Source of the DNA: Pararobbsia silviterrae
Lineage (GTDB): Bacteria; Pseudomonadota; Gammaproteobacteria; Burkholderiales; Burkholderiaceae
Assembly: GCF_003628125.1 (NCBI RefSeq)
Contig: NZ_RBZU01000001.1
Span: 839,793-903,792, forward strand
DNA length: 64,000 nt
Reading direction: 5' to 3'
The notes beneath the pieces are model-generated. The model was not told the origin of the DNA. It ran no database searches and worked only from the letters and a program-made list of their open reading frames with translations. The position numbers were made by a program, and so were the translations under genes. Of the stretch, positions 19,839-31,128 are shown piece after piece; positions within the stretch are counted from its first letter, which is position 1, and the number at the start of each line of letters is the position of its first letter.

Positions 19839-20931
19839 CATTGTTTCCTCGTCGGGCAGTTACGCGGTGCGGGTCGGCCGCGGCCTGCTCGCCGGCGTCG
19901 TCGCCGCGCACGCCGACGCGATCTATCTCGTCGACGAGCGCCTCGCGCACCTATTGCCCGCATCGGCCGCCAAGCGCGTGCTCATCGAGGCGAACGAGAC
20001 GCGCAAGTCGCTCGAGGCGATGCCCGATGTGATCCTCAAGCTCCGCGAACTCGGCGCGAACCGTTCGACGCATATCGTCTCGATCGGCGGCGGCGTGCTG
20101 CAGGACATCGCGACGTTCGCCGCTTCGGTCTATATGCGCGGGCTCAAGTGGACGTATATGCCGACCACGCTGCTCGGCATGGCCGACTCGTGCATCGGCG
20201 GAAAATCGTCGATCAACGTGCTCGGGTACAAGAACCTCGTCGGCAACTTCTATCCGCCGGTCGAGGTCGTCATCGATATCGACTTCATCCGCTCGCTCGA
20301 CGCCGAACAAGTCATCGGCGGGCTCAACGAAGCCGTCAAGATTTGCTACGCGCGCGGCGCGCAGTCGTTTGCCGATTATCTCGCCGACGGCCCCGTGTGG
20401 CCCTTGCCGCCCGAGATCGCGCAGCGCCTGCTCACGCGGTCGTTGACGACGAAGAAATGGTTCATCGAAATCGATGAATTCGACCGCAAGGAGCGTCTGC
20501 TCCTCAACTACGGCCATACGTTCGGGCACGCGCTCGAAGCGGCGACGCAGTTCGGCGTTTCGCATGGCGTCGCGGTCGGGCTCGGCATGCTTGTCGCGAT
20601 CGATTTCGCCAAACGCGGCGCGCATCTGACGCCGGCAGGCACGGCGCAGGCCGATGCGCTCGCGCGCCATGTCGAGGCGATGACCGACATCGTCGTCGAG
20701 AGCGGCGTGCGGTGGCCGCGCGTCGATCTCGCGGCCGTGCTCCAGAAGTTCGACAACGACAAGAAGCACAATAGCGAGTTCTATCGCGTCGTGGTGCCGG
20801 TGCGCGACGGCGAGCTCGAGCTCATCTCGATCCCGCGCACGGATGCGACGCGCGCCGCGCTGCGCACGTCGTACGAGGCGATCTTCGCGCAACTCGGTAT
20901 CGACAGCGCCGCGCAAAGCAGCGCCGCCTGA
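19822..20931 (+). CDS. 3-dehydroquinate-synthase-like sugar phosphate cyclase
   Basis: The 369-aa protein has the DHQS superfamily core. This is the NAD loop GGGVLQDIATFAAS (residues 89-102), the PTTLLGMADSCIGGK segment, and metal ligands Glu170, His232 (NYGHTFGHALE) and His248 (SHGVAVGLGM). The spacing is close to E. coli AroB. It starts with GTG at 19822, inside the end of the SDR gene. Its place in an LPS operon argues against a role in shikimate synthesis. It more likely closes a carbon ring on a sugar-derived keto-deoxy phosphate. Housekeeping aroB should exist elsewhere; that could not be checked. Confidence 0.88.
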   Translation: MQESFDIVSSSGSYAVRVGRGLLAGVVAAHADAIYLVDERLAHLLPASAAKRVLIEANETRKSLEAMPDVILKLRELGANRSTHIVSIGGGVLQDIATFAASVYMRGLKWTYMPTTLLGMADSCIGGKSSINVLGYKNLVGNFYPPVEVVIDIDFIRSLDAEQVIGGLNEAVKICYARGAQSFADYLADGPVWPLPPEIAQRLLTRSLTTKKWFIEIDEFDRKERLLLNYGHTFGHALEAATQFGVSHGVAVGLGMLVAIDFAKRGAHLTPAGTAQADALARHVEAMTDIVVESGVRWPRVDLAAVLQKFDNDKKHNSEFYRVVVPVRDGELELISIPRTDATRAALRTSYEAIFAQLGIDSAAQSSAA

Positions 20932-20946
20932 AGCACTCAGAGGGTT

Positions 20947-22023
20947 ATGAACAAGACAGATGCGACCGCGGTCGCCACGCAAGACGACTGGTCGATCGAA
21001 GCCGACCTCGACGCGATCTGCGATGCGACGGGCTCGGCCTGGTCGGCATTGCGAGGTGCGCGCGTGTTCATCACGGGCGGCACGGGGTTTATCGGACGCT
21101 GGCTGCTCGAATCGCTGCGCCATGCGAACCGCCGCTTCGGCCTCGACGCAAAGGCCACGATCCTGACGCGCAATCCGGGGGCCTTCGCGAAGAAGGCGCC
21201 CGAACTCGCGGCGTACGAAGGCTTCGATTTCGTCACGGGCGACGTGCAAACGTTCTCGTTCGGGCATGAAGCCTATAACTTCATGATCCACGCGGCGACC
21301 GACGCGAGCGCCGCGCTCAATGAACACAATCCGCGCCTGATGTACGACACGATCGTCAACGGCACGCACCGCGCGCTCGAGTTCGCCGATCATCATCGCG
21401 CGCCGATGTTGTTCCTGAGTTCGGGCGCCGTCTACGGCCAACAGCCGTGGGAGATGTCGCATGTCTCCGAGGACTATACGGGCGGCCCGAAATGCAACGA
21501 CGCGCGTAACACCTATGCCGAGGCGAAGCGCGCGGCCGAAATGCTCTGCGCGATCTTCTCGAAGCAGAACGGCGTCAGCGTCGTGACCGCGCGAATTTTC
21601 GCGCTGCTCGGCCCCTTCCTGCCGCTCGGCACGCACTTCGCGGCCGGCAATTTTTTGCGCGACGCGATGGACGGCAAGCCCGTCGTCGTCAACGGCAACG
21701 GTTTGCCGTGCCGGTCGTATCTCTATACGTCCGATCTCGCGGCGTGGCTCTGGCGCATGTTGCTCGAAGGGCGACCCGGCAGCGTGTACAACGTCGGTTC
21801 GGAGGAATCGGTCTCGGTGGCGGAACTGGCCGAACATGTCGCGCAGCGCGTCGGGACAGGCGAATTCAAGGTGCTCGGGGCCGCCGATACGGGATGGAAC
21901 CCCGGGCGTTACGTGCCGGATATCAGCGCGATCCAGCGCGATCTCGGCGTCACGAGAACGGTCTCGCTCGACGACGCGATTGTGCGCACGGCGCTCGCGA
22001 ACGGATGGAATCGAAGGACATAA
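20947..22023 (+). CDS. NAD-dependent epimerase/dehydratase (extended SDR)
   Basis: The 358-aa extended SDR has GGTGFIG at residues 44-50, an SSGAVYG motif and the catalytic Tyr190/Lys194 (YAEAK). About 40 residues precede the Rossmann fold, longer than in GalE or RmlB. It lies 15 bases after the cyclase gene and 4 bases before the thiamine-enzyme gene. By analogy with yersiniose synthesis, where a reductase (YerF) follows the thiamine enzyme (YerE), it could reduce the branched ketone. This is an inference from context. Confidence 0.87.
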   Translation: MNKTDATAVATQDDWSIEADLDAICDATGSAWSALRGARVFITGGTGFIGRWLLESLRHANRRFGLDAKATILTRNPGAFAKKAPELAAYEGFDFVTGDVQTFSFGHEAYNFMIHAATDASAALNEHNPRLMYDTIVNGTHRALEFADHHRAPMLFLSSGAVYGQQPWEMSHVSEDYTGGPKCNDARNTYAEAKRAAEMLCAIFSKQNGVSVVTARIFALLGPFLPLGTHFAAGNFLRDAMDGKPVVVNGNGLPCRSYLYTSDLAAWLWRMLLEGRPGSVYNVGSEESVSVAELAEHVAQRVGTGEFKVLGAADTGWNPGRYVPDISAIQRDLGVTRTVSLDDAIVRTALANGWNRRT

Positions 22024-22027
22024 GGAT

Positions 22028-23836
22028 ATGAAGCTCTCGGACTACGTTGCACAAACCCTCGCGGCTCACGGTATTCGCCATGTGTTCATGGTGACGGGCG
22101 GCGGCGCGATGCATCTGAACCATTCGCTCGGCACGCATCCCGAGTTCGAATGCGTGTTCAATCACCATGAGCAGGCTTGCGCGATGGGCGCCGAGGCGTA
22201 TTACCGCCTGACGAACCGGCTCGCGGTCGTCAACGTGACATCGGGCCCGGGCGGCACGAACGCGATCACGGGCGTCTACGGCGCCTATGTCGATTCGATC
22301 GGCATGCTCGTGCTGTCGGGCCAGGTCAAGTACGAGACGACCGTGCGCAGCACGGGGCTGCCGCTGCGCCAATACGGCGATCAGGAACTCGATATCGAGC
22401 AGCTCGTGCGGCCCGTCACGAAGTACTGCGAGATGGTCACGGATCCCGAGTCGATCCGCTATCACCTCGAAAAAGCGCTGTATCTCGCGACCGCCGGGCG
22501 TCCGGGGCCGGTCTGGCTCGATATTCCGCTCAATGTGCAGGCCGCCCAGATCGATCCCGCGACGCTCGAGGGCTTCGATCCCGCCGAGCTCGACGAACCC
22601 TGGAAGCACATCGATCTCGATGCGACGAGCGATGCGATCCTCGCGAAGCTCGCGACCGCGAAGCGCCCCGTGGTCTTCGCGGGCGGCGGCGTGCGTCTGA
22701 GCGGTCAGCAAGCGGCGTTCGTCGCGCTCGTCGAGAAGCTCGGCATCCCGGTCGTCACGGGCTGGAATGCGCATGATGCGGTGCCGAACACGAATCCGCA
22801 CTTCGTCGGCCGTCCGGGCACGCTCGGCGATCGCGCGGGCAATTTCGTCGTGCAGAACGCCGATCTGCTGCTGATTCTCGGCAGCCGCCTCAATATTCGT
22901 CAGGTCAGCTACAACTGGGCGGCATTCGCGCGCGAAGCCTACAAGATCTGGGTCGACATCGACCCGATCGAGCTCCGCAAGCCGACCGTCAAGGCCGATA
23001 TGCCCGTGCTCGCGAATCTCGCCGACCTGCTGCCCGCGCTCAATGCGCGCGCCTATGCGGGGCCGAACGCGGAGCAAAAGGAATGGCTTGCCTGGTGCCA
23101 GGAGCGTCAGCGTCGCTTCCCGGTCGTGCTGCCCGAGTATCACGACAACGCGCAGATCAATCCGTACGTGTTCATGGATCAACTTTTCGCCGAACTCGGC
23201 GAAGACCAGATCATCGTGACAGGCAACGGTTCGGCTTGCGTGATCAGCTTCCAGGCCGCGCAGCTCAAGGAAGGCCAGCGGCTTTGGACGAATTCGGGCT
23301 GCGCGTCGATGGGCTACGACCTGCCGGCCGCGATCGGCGCGTGCAAGGGCTCGGGCGATCAGCCGATCGTCTGCCTCGCGGGCGACGGCAGCATCATGAT
23401 GAATCTGCAGGAACTGCAGACGATCACCGGCAATCGCTTGCCGATCAAGATCGTCATCCTGAACAACAGCGGCTATTCATCGATCTTCCAGACGCATCGC
23501 AACTTCTTCAAGGGCGTCGAGGTCGGCGCGGGGCCGAAGAGCGGCGTGAACTTCCCCGATTTCGGCAAGCTCAGCGCCGCGTTCGATCTGCCGTTCATTC
23601 GCGTCGCGACGCACGACGGCATCGCCGATGCGATTCGCAAGACGATGGACATCGACGGGCCCGCGGTCCTCGAAGTCATGATCGACGAGCATCAGCCGTT
23701 CGCGCCGAAGCTCGCGTCGAAGCAGCTTCCGGACGGACGCATGATCTCGCCGCCGCTCGAAGACCTCGCGCCGTTCCTGTCGCGCGAGGAGTTCGAGCAG
23801 AACATGATCATCGAGCAGTTCAACGAGTCGATCTGA
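22028..23836 (+). CDS. thiamine-diphosphate-dependent enzyme, acetolactate-synthase-like (YerE-like candidate)
   Basis: The 602-aa protein has the three-domain layout of acetohydroxyacid synthase relatives. It has the catalytic Glu48 (NHHEQACAMGAE), a central nucleotide-binding domain, and the thiamine-diphosphate motif beginning GDG at residues 452-454 and ending NN about 27 residues later. In Yersinia, YerE of this superfamily transfers a two-carbon unit from pyruvate to C4 of CDP-4-keto-3,6-dideoxyglucose, the product of the rfbFGH route encoded just upstream. A similar ligation here is plausible. Alternatives are a decarboxylase or a cyclohexanedione hydrolase like IolD. Its 3' end overlaps the convergent glycosyltransferase gene by 17 bases. 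Confidence 0.88.
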   Translation: MKLSDYVAQTLAAHGIRHVFMVTGGGAMHLNHSLGTHPEFECVFNHHEQACAMGAEAYYRLTNRLAVVNVTSGPGGTNAITGVYGAYVDSIGMLVLSGQVKYETTVRSTGLPLRQYGDQELDIEQLVRPVTKYCEMVTDPESIRYHLEKALYLATAGRPGPVWLDIPLNVQAAQIDPATLEGFDPAELDEPWKHIDLDATSDAILAKLATAKRPVVFAGGGVRLSGQQAAFVALVEKLGIPVVTGWNAHDAVPNTNPHFVGRPGTLGDRAGNFVVQNADLLLILGSRLNIRQVSYNWAAFAREAYKIWVDIDPIELRKPTVKADMPVLANLADLLPALNARAYAGPNAEQKEWLAWCQERQRRFPVVLPEYHDNAQINPYVFMDQLFAELGEDQIIVTGNGSACVISFQAAQLKEGQRLWTNSGCASMGYDLPAAIGACKGSGDQPIVCLAGDGSIMMNLQELQTITGNRLPIKIVILNNSGYSSIFQTHRNFFKGVEVGAGPKSGVNFPDFGKLSAAFDLPFIRVATHDGIADAIRKTMDIDGPAVLEVMIDEHQPFAPKLASKQLPDGRMISPPLEDLAPFLSREEFEQNMIIEQFNESI

Positions 23837-24872
23837 TCCGATTCCACGCGAACGCGATGCCGCGGCGCAAGTCGCCGCTCGCGGCGCGGCCCACGGCCGT
23901 CGCGACGCCGCCCCAGACCAGCGCGAGCGGTCTGGGCAGCGTGAGGATCGGCGCGAGCCAGAACCGATAGAGCCAGCGATCGCCGAGACGGCGCGCAAAC
24001 CGGTCGCGCGTCGCGCGCGCATCGCCGATGCGCGCGAGGCGCTGGCGGAACAGATAAAACGGATAGTAGGCCACCATCAGCCGCGTCTCATAGCGGCGAA
24101 TCGCATGCGCGCCGAGCCCGTTGGCCGTATAGCTGTCGAGAATGCCGCCGAGGTTCGTGACGAACACCTGCGAGAAATCGTAGCCGCCCGAATTGTTGCG
24201 TTTGCACGCGACGAGATAGCGATCCATCAGCAGATTCGCGCGCGCGGCAATGGCTGCGCGCAGCACGAGGTGCACCTGCACGAGGTTGCCGCCGCGGAAA
24301 TCCATCGCGTCGACATCGCCGACCAGGCGCTTGTTGATCACGCACGACGAAATCAGCGTCAGCAGCGGCCCGATCGCGGGCAGGAAGTCGTCGGCGCCGT
24401 CGAATTCGACGTCGCGCCCGGTTCCACCCGGGTGTTCCTTGCGAAAGTCGTTCTCGAAGCCGTAGGGGCGCATGCAGACCACGCCCCATTCGCGGCGTTC
24501 GAGCGCGTCGAGCAGCGCGCGGAGTCCGCCGTCGACGAACAGATCGTCGTCGCCGAGGATCAGCACGTAGTCGCCATGCGCCGTGTTGAAACACTGCGCG
24601 ATATTCGAATCCGATCCGATGTTCTCGGCATTGCGGATGTAGCGGATCGGCAGGCCTTTCGCCTGGACGTCGGCCACGACCTGTGGCGTATCGTCGGCGC
24701 TCGCGTTGTCCGACACGACGACTTCGACGCGCGCGCGGCGTTCGGGCGCGTCGAGCGCCTGGATTTCGGCGCGCAGCTGCTCGAGTGTGGCGGCGAGGAA
24801 GCCGGAACGCTGATAGGTCGGAATCGACAGGGTCAGCAAAGGGCGATCGGTATTCAGAATGGGGTTCTCCAT
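23820..24872 (-). CDS. family 2 glycosyltransferase
   Basis: The 350-aa GT-A fold protein opens with LTLSIPTYQR (nucleotide-binding strand), has VSDNASADDT, and the metal-binding GDDDLF motif near residue 125. The C-terminal third is basic and amphipathic, with a short hydrophobic stretch (LAPILTLPRPLALVWGG) that may touch the membrane. The start at 24872 overlaps the end of the flippase gene by 19 bases on the same strand, so the two form an operon (flippase first). Sugar donor and acceptor are not predictable. Confidence 0.9.
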   Translation of the reverse strand: MENPILNTDRPLLTLSIPTYQRSGFLAATLEQLRAEIQALDAPERRARVEVVVSDNASADDTPQVVADVQAKGLPIRYIRNAENIGSDSNIAQCFNTAHGDYVLILGDDDLFVDGGLRALLDALERREWGVVCMRPYGFENDFRKEHPGGTGRDVEFDGADDFLPAIGPLLTLISSCVINKRLVGDVDAMDFRGGNLVQVHLVLRAAIAARANLLMDRYLVACKRNNSGGYDFSQVFVTNLGGILDSYTANGLGAHAIRRYETRLMVAYYPFYLFRQRLARIGDARATRDRFARRLGDRWLYRFWLAPILTLPRPLALVWGGVATAVGRAASGDLRRGIAFAWNRIRSTR

Positions 24873-26188
24873 GACAGATTGCAGCGACGCCAGACGATCG
24901 CCGAGACCGGCACGATAAACAGCGCCTGGACGCACAGCATCGCAAGCACGACGCCGGCGGCCGAATACCGGTCCGCGGCCCAGATCGACAGGGGTACGGT
25001 CATACACGCACCGGCGATCGCCACCCAGAACAACGGCTCGCGCCGGAACGAACGGAGTTGCGCGGACAGCATATTGACACTGTTTCCGAGTCCGACGACG
25101 AGCAGCAAGCCGACGAAGGGGGCCGGCGGCAACAGGCGTGCTCCGAACGGTGTGGCGTCGAGCGCGATCCGCGCGACCGTGAGCCCGAGCGCGCCGACGG
25201 CGAACGCGAGCGTCGCAAAACCGAAATCATGCCTGAAAAGTGTGTCGAGCCGGCGCCAGTCGCGTCGGCTCGCGGCTTGCGCCATCGCGGGCACGCGCCG
25301 CGCGATCCACGATTGCGCGAGCAGGCCCAGCATGTTCGCGATCGTCAGCGAGAGCCCCATCTGCCCGGCGACGACCGCCCCCTGGCTATGAAACAGAATC
25401 GGCGTGTAGATTTGCGTGAGCAGATAGCCCGAGAGCCAGCTCAGTCCGATTCGCCACTGCAGCGGCCAGATTTCGCGGCGCCAGCTCAATGTCGCGCGAT
25501 GCGTGCGTGAGCGCGCGCTCGCCAGCAAGCCGGGCCGCCGCGCGAGCAGCCACGCGCCGCCGACGAGCGCGCCCGTGAGCGCGGGCAGCGCGGGTGCCCA
25601 AAGCCCCTTGCCGAGTGCGATCGCGAGCCATGCGCAGATTGCGCCCGCGACGCCCTGCGCGAGCCGCACGCGATACGCTTCCTTGACGCGCCCGCTGCCC
25701 TCGATAAACGCGAGAAACGGCACGATCGGAATGCCGGCGGTCGTCGCGAACGCGAGCAGGATCCAGGCCGGCAGCCAGTCTCCGATCGGCAGCGTATCGG
25801 CCGTGCCGTGCCAGTGAAAGAACGCGATGCCGCACGGCAACAGCAGCGCGAAAAATGCGGCCGCCAGCGCGACGTACAGGCGCGCCGACATGCGCACGAG
25901 TGCATCGAAGCGGTCTTTCGCGTCGCCCGCCGTGCCGCCGTCGTCGAGCCAGCGCGTCGACACGAAGAGATGCGCGGTCAGTTGGATCAGCACGCTCGAC
26001 AAGCCGAGGTCGAACAGCGTATAGATCGCCGCGAGGCTCAGGAAGCTGTAATACCAGCCCTGCTGGACGGGGCTCAGGAAGTGCGCGACGAGGATGACGG
26101 TCACGAGCCCGGAGCCGGCCTGCCAGCCGCGCTGGGCGATGATCGTCAGGATGTCCGTTTGGCTTGCGCGTTTGAGAAAGGCGAGCAT
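24854..26188 (-). CDS. O-antigen/polysaccharide flippase (Wzx-like, MATE/MOP superfamily)
   Basis: This 444-aa, very hydrophobic protein has about 12 predicted membrane spans, starting with a SGLVTVILVAHFLSP helix, a layout typical of Wzx-type lipid-linked oligosaccharide flippases. It would move undecaprenyl-linked repeat units across the inner membrane. The ATG at 26188 gives a normal N-terminus (MLAFLKRASQTD). The much longer open frame upstream is antisense to the glycosyltransferase at 26486 and is rejected. This is one of two flippases in the locus. Confidence 0.9.
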   Translation of the reverse strand: MLAFLKRASQTDILTIIAQRGWQAGSGLVTVILVAHFLSPVQQGWYYSFLSLAAIYTLFDLGLSSVLIQLTAHLFVSTRWLDDGGTAGDAKDRFDALVRMSARLYVALAAAFFALLLPCGIAFFHWHGTADTLPIGDWLPAWILLAFATTAGIPIVPFLAFIEGSGRVKEAYRVRLAQGVAGAICAWLAIALGKGLWAPALPALTGALVGGAWLLARRPGLLASARSRTHRATLSWRREIWPLQWRIGLSWLSGYLLTQIYTPILFHSQGAVVAGQMGLSLTIANMLGLLAQSWIARRVPAMAQAASRRDWRRLDTLFRHDFGFATLAFAVGALGLTVARIALDATPFGARLLPPAPFVGLLLVVGLGNSVNMLSAQLRSFRREPLFWVAIAGACMTVPLSIWAADRYSAAGVVLAMLCVQALFIVPVSAIVWRRCNLSWRTPF

Positions 26189-26485
26189 GAAGGATCGGTC
26201 GAGGGCGCATCGAAGGCGCGCCGCGTCGGTTTTGCGGGACGCGGCGACGGGTCGAGTGCCAAGGTTGGATTTTACGCGCCGCGTGTTCGGGTCGAGCACG
26301 ACACGGACTCCGAAGCTTCGGCCCATCGACCGGGGGGCGCTTGCACGGTTGAGGCGACGGTCGCGCGCTGCGGGCGCGGGCGCGAAGCCAGTATCGGCGT
26401 TTGCCGCGCGCGGCGACATCGACCGATTGTTAAAACGGTGGGGCGAGATTCGGCATAATGCGGTTCTTTTCCCTCCGAGCCGCCG
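26189..26485. other. divergent spacer between flippase and glycosyltransferase genes
   Basis: The 297 bases hold no supported gene. Promoters for both divergent operons should be here. On the plus strand a CATAAT at 26454-26459 with a TTAAAA 18 bases upstream (26430-26435) is the best candidate for the glycosyltransferase gene. Nothing comparable was clear for the flippase side. Confidence 0.35.
26430..26459 (+). promoter_or_regulatory. candidate promoter of the glycosyltransferase gene
   Basis: TTAAAA (26430-26435, four of six matches to the -35 consensus) and CATAAT (26454-26459, five of six to -10) are separated by 18 bases and end 26 bases before the ATG. Support is by match and position only. 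Confidence 0.3.
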
Positions 26486-27388
26486 ATGATGTCTTCCGCC
26501 GCGACGCCTTCTCCCGCGTCTTCCGCGTCTCCCGCGCCCGTCCTGACCGTCAGCGTCGTGACCTATCGGCCGGACCGCGCGCTGCTCGAACGCACGTTCC
26601 GGAGTCTCGTGAGCGCGTATGCGCGCGCGAGAGAGACCGCGGGTGTGCGGCAGGGCGTGTCGCAAGGCGGACTGCGTGTCGTGCTGATCGATAACGGCGA
26701 CGATCTGACGCCCGATCTCTATGACACGCTCGCGCACGCGGCATCGGTCGATCTCGTCGTGTTGCGCGGGCACGGCAACGTCGGCTACGGGGCCGGCCAC
26801 AATCTGGCGTTGCCCTATGCGGACGGTGCGTTTCATCTGGTGCTGAACCCCGACGTCGAACTCGGCGCCGATACGCTGACGCGCGCGTTCGCGTTTTTCG
26901 AGCGGCATGCCGATATCGGCCTGATTGCGCCGCGCGTCGTCGGCGATCACGGCCAGATCGAGTATCTGTGCCGACGCGAGCCGTCGGTGCTCACGCTGTT
27001 CGTCCGGGGCTTTCTGCCGCGCCGTTTGCGCGCCCCGTTCGCGGCGCGGCTCGCGCGCTACGAGATGCGCGACCGGATCGGACCGCGCGGCGAATTGCTC
27101 GGCGATGCCTCCGATATGCTCGAACCGCCGATCATCAGCGGCTGTTTCATGCTGTTCCGTACCGCCGTGCTCAAGCAGGTCGGCGGATTCGATCCGCGCT
27201 ATTTCCTCTATTTCGAAGACTACGATCTGAGTCTGCGCGTCGGCACGGTCACGCGTATCGCGTACGTGCCGGACGTCGAGATCGTGCATTCGGGCGGGGG
27301 CGCCGCGAAAAAAGGACGCGCGCACATCAAGATGTTCGTCGCGTCCGCGTTTCGTTTCTTTTCGCGCTTCGGCTGGCGCTGGATCTGA
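26486..27388 (+). CDS. family 2 glycosyltransferase (rhamnosyltransferase-like)
   Basis: The 300-aa protein has the GT2 fold: LTVSVVTYRPD at residue 20, a GHGNVGYGAGHNLAL segment, and the metal motif NPDVEL. It also has ISGCFMLFR and GGFDPRYFLYFEDYDLSLR, typical of rhamnosyltransferase-like GT2 enzymes. With dTDP-L-rhamnose and probably GDP-D-rhamnose made by the same locus, a rhamnosyl donor is a reasonable guess. A second ATG follows the first directly (26489). It converges with rmd, 27 bases away. Confidence 0.9.
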   Translation: MMSSAATPSPASSASPAPVLTVSVVTYRPDRALLERTFRSLVSAYARARETAGVRQGVSQGGLRVVLIDNGDDLTPDLYDTLAHAASVDLVVLRGHGNVGYGAGHNLALPYADGAFHLVLNPDVELGADTLTRAFAFFERHADIGLIAPRVVGDHGQIEYLCRREPSVLTLFVRGFLPRRLRAPFAARLARYEMRDRIGPRGELLGDASDMLEPPIISGCFMLFRTAVLKQVGGFDPRYFLYFEDYDLSLRVGTVTRIAYVPDVEIVHSGGGAAKKGRAHIKMFVASAFRFFSRFGWRWI

Positions 27389-27415
27389 ATCGTCGCGCCG
27401 GATGACGCGCGCGCC

Positions 27416-28354
27416 CTAGGCGACCGCGGGCAACGGCGCGAGGCGCGCGATACGCGGTTCGGCCTCGACCATCCATTCGAGCGTCGCGTCGATGTGATGG
27501 AGCGTGCGTGCGCCGATAAGCCGGTCGAGCCGCTCGGTCGATCCGCGCACGAGCTTCGGATCGTTCGCGCGGACGAACGCCGGATTGACGCGGACCTCGA
27601 TCGCATGACCCGTGATCGCGCGCAACGTATCGAGCACGTATTGGAGCGGATACGCACGGCCCGAGCAGAGATTGACGACCTCGCCCGCGGCATCGCTTTC
27701 GACGAGCCCCACATAGGCCTGCGCGATATCGCGCACGTCCGAGAAGTCGCGCGCGACGTCGATATTGCCGAGTTCGATGACCGGCGCGCGCCGCACGAAG
27801 TGATCGACGATCTTCGCGGTGACGAACTGGATGCCCTGGCCGCGCCCGATGTAGTTAAACGGCCGTGCGATGAGGATCGGCAGCCGATCGAAATACGTGC
27901 GCGCGATCATCTCCATCGCGACCTTGCTGATCGCATAGTGATTCGCGGGCGCGAGCGGCGCCGATTCGTCGAGTTCGATGCGGTCCGGCGCGGGTGTGCC
28001 GTAGACCATCGAACTGCTGACGAGCACGATCTTGTGCGGACGATGGCCGACGTCGAGGCACGCGCGCAGCAGGTGCTCGGTGCCCGCGACGTTGACGCGG
28101 TAGTAGGGATCGACGCGCTGCTCGGCCGCGAACGCGATGCCCGCGAGATGCACGATGACGTCGGGCCGCAGCGCGTCGACGATGCGCCGGCACGCATCGC
28201 GATCGACGATGTCGAGCAGCACTTCGTCGTCGGCGAGCGCTTGATCGGGCAGCGGATCGAAGACGCCGCCCACGACCGTGTGTCCCGCGTGTTCGAGCAT
28301 CGCGCGCACATACGGGCCCGTGAAGCCGCGCGAGCCGGTCAGCAGCACCTTCAT
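27416..28354 (-). CDS. rmd: GDP-6-deoxy-D-mannose reductase (GDP-D-rhamnose synthesis)
   Basis: The 312-aa extended SDR has TGSRGFTGPY at the N-terminus, VSSSMVYG, and the catalytic YAISKVAME. Close similarity to Rmd is supported by the gene order: on this strand manC, gmd, rmd run in sequence, as needed to go from mannose-1-phosphate to GDP-D-rhamnose. Rmd reduces GDP-4-keto-6-deoxy-D-mannose. The gmd stop lies 4 bases upstream of its start. Confidence 0.88.
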   Translation of the reverse strand: MKVLLTGSRGFTGPYVRAMLEHAGHTVVGGVFDPLPDQALADDEVLLDIVDRDACRRIVDALRPDVIVHLAGIAFAAEQRVDPYYRVNVAGTEHLLRACLDVGHRPHKIVLVSSSMVYGTPAPDRIELDESAPLAPANHYAISKVAMEMIARTYFDRLPILIARPFNYIGRGQGIQFVTAKIVDHFVRRAPVIELGNIDVARDFSDVRDIAQAYVGLVESDAAGEVVNLCSGRAYPLQYVLDTLRAITGHAIEVRVNPAFVRANDPKLVRGSTERLDRLIGARTLHHIDATLEWMVEAEPRIARLAPLPAVA

Positions 28355-28358
28355 GGCG

Positions 28359-30946
<2,588 letters not shown>

Positions 30947-31128
30947 ACTGTGACCTCGTGTCGATTCGACAAATACCGGCGTCGTCGTCGGACGAAACGA
31001 CATCCCTCAAACGCCTTGTTCAGGTTCCGTGATGCATTGATCACCCCTGCAAGCAGGCTAAAGGATTTGCTTTCCGAGCTATGTACGGCGGACAACACAG
31101 CCATCAAGAAACGTCGGAAGCTTCGGCG

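Noticed and set aside
26189-27325. Upstream extension of the flippase frame by 379 codons
   Set aside because: The extension is antisense to a well-supported glycosyltransferase gene and has no membrane or catalytic features; the flippase begins normally at 26188.
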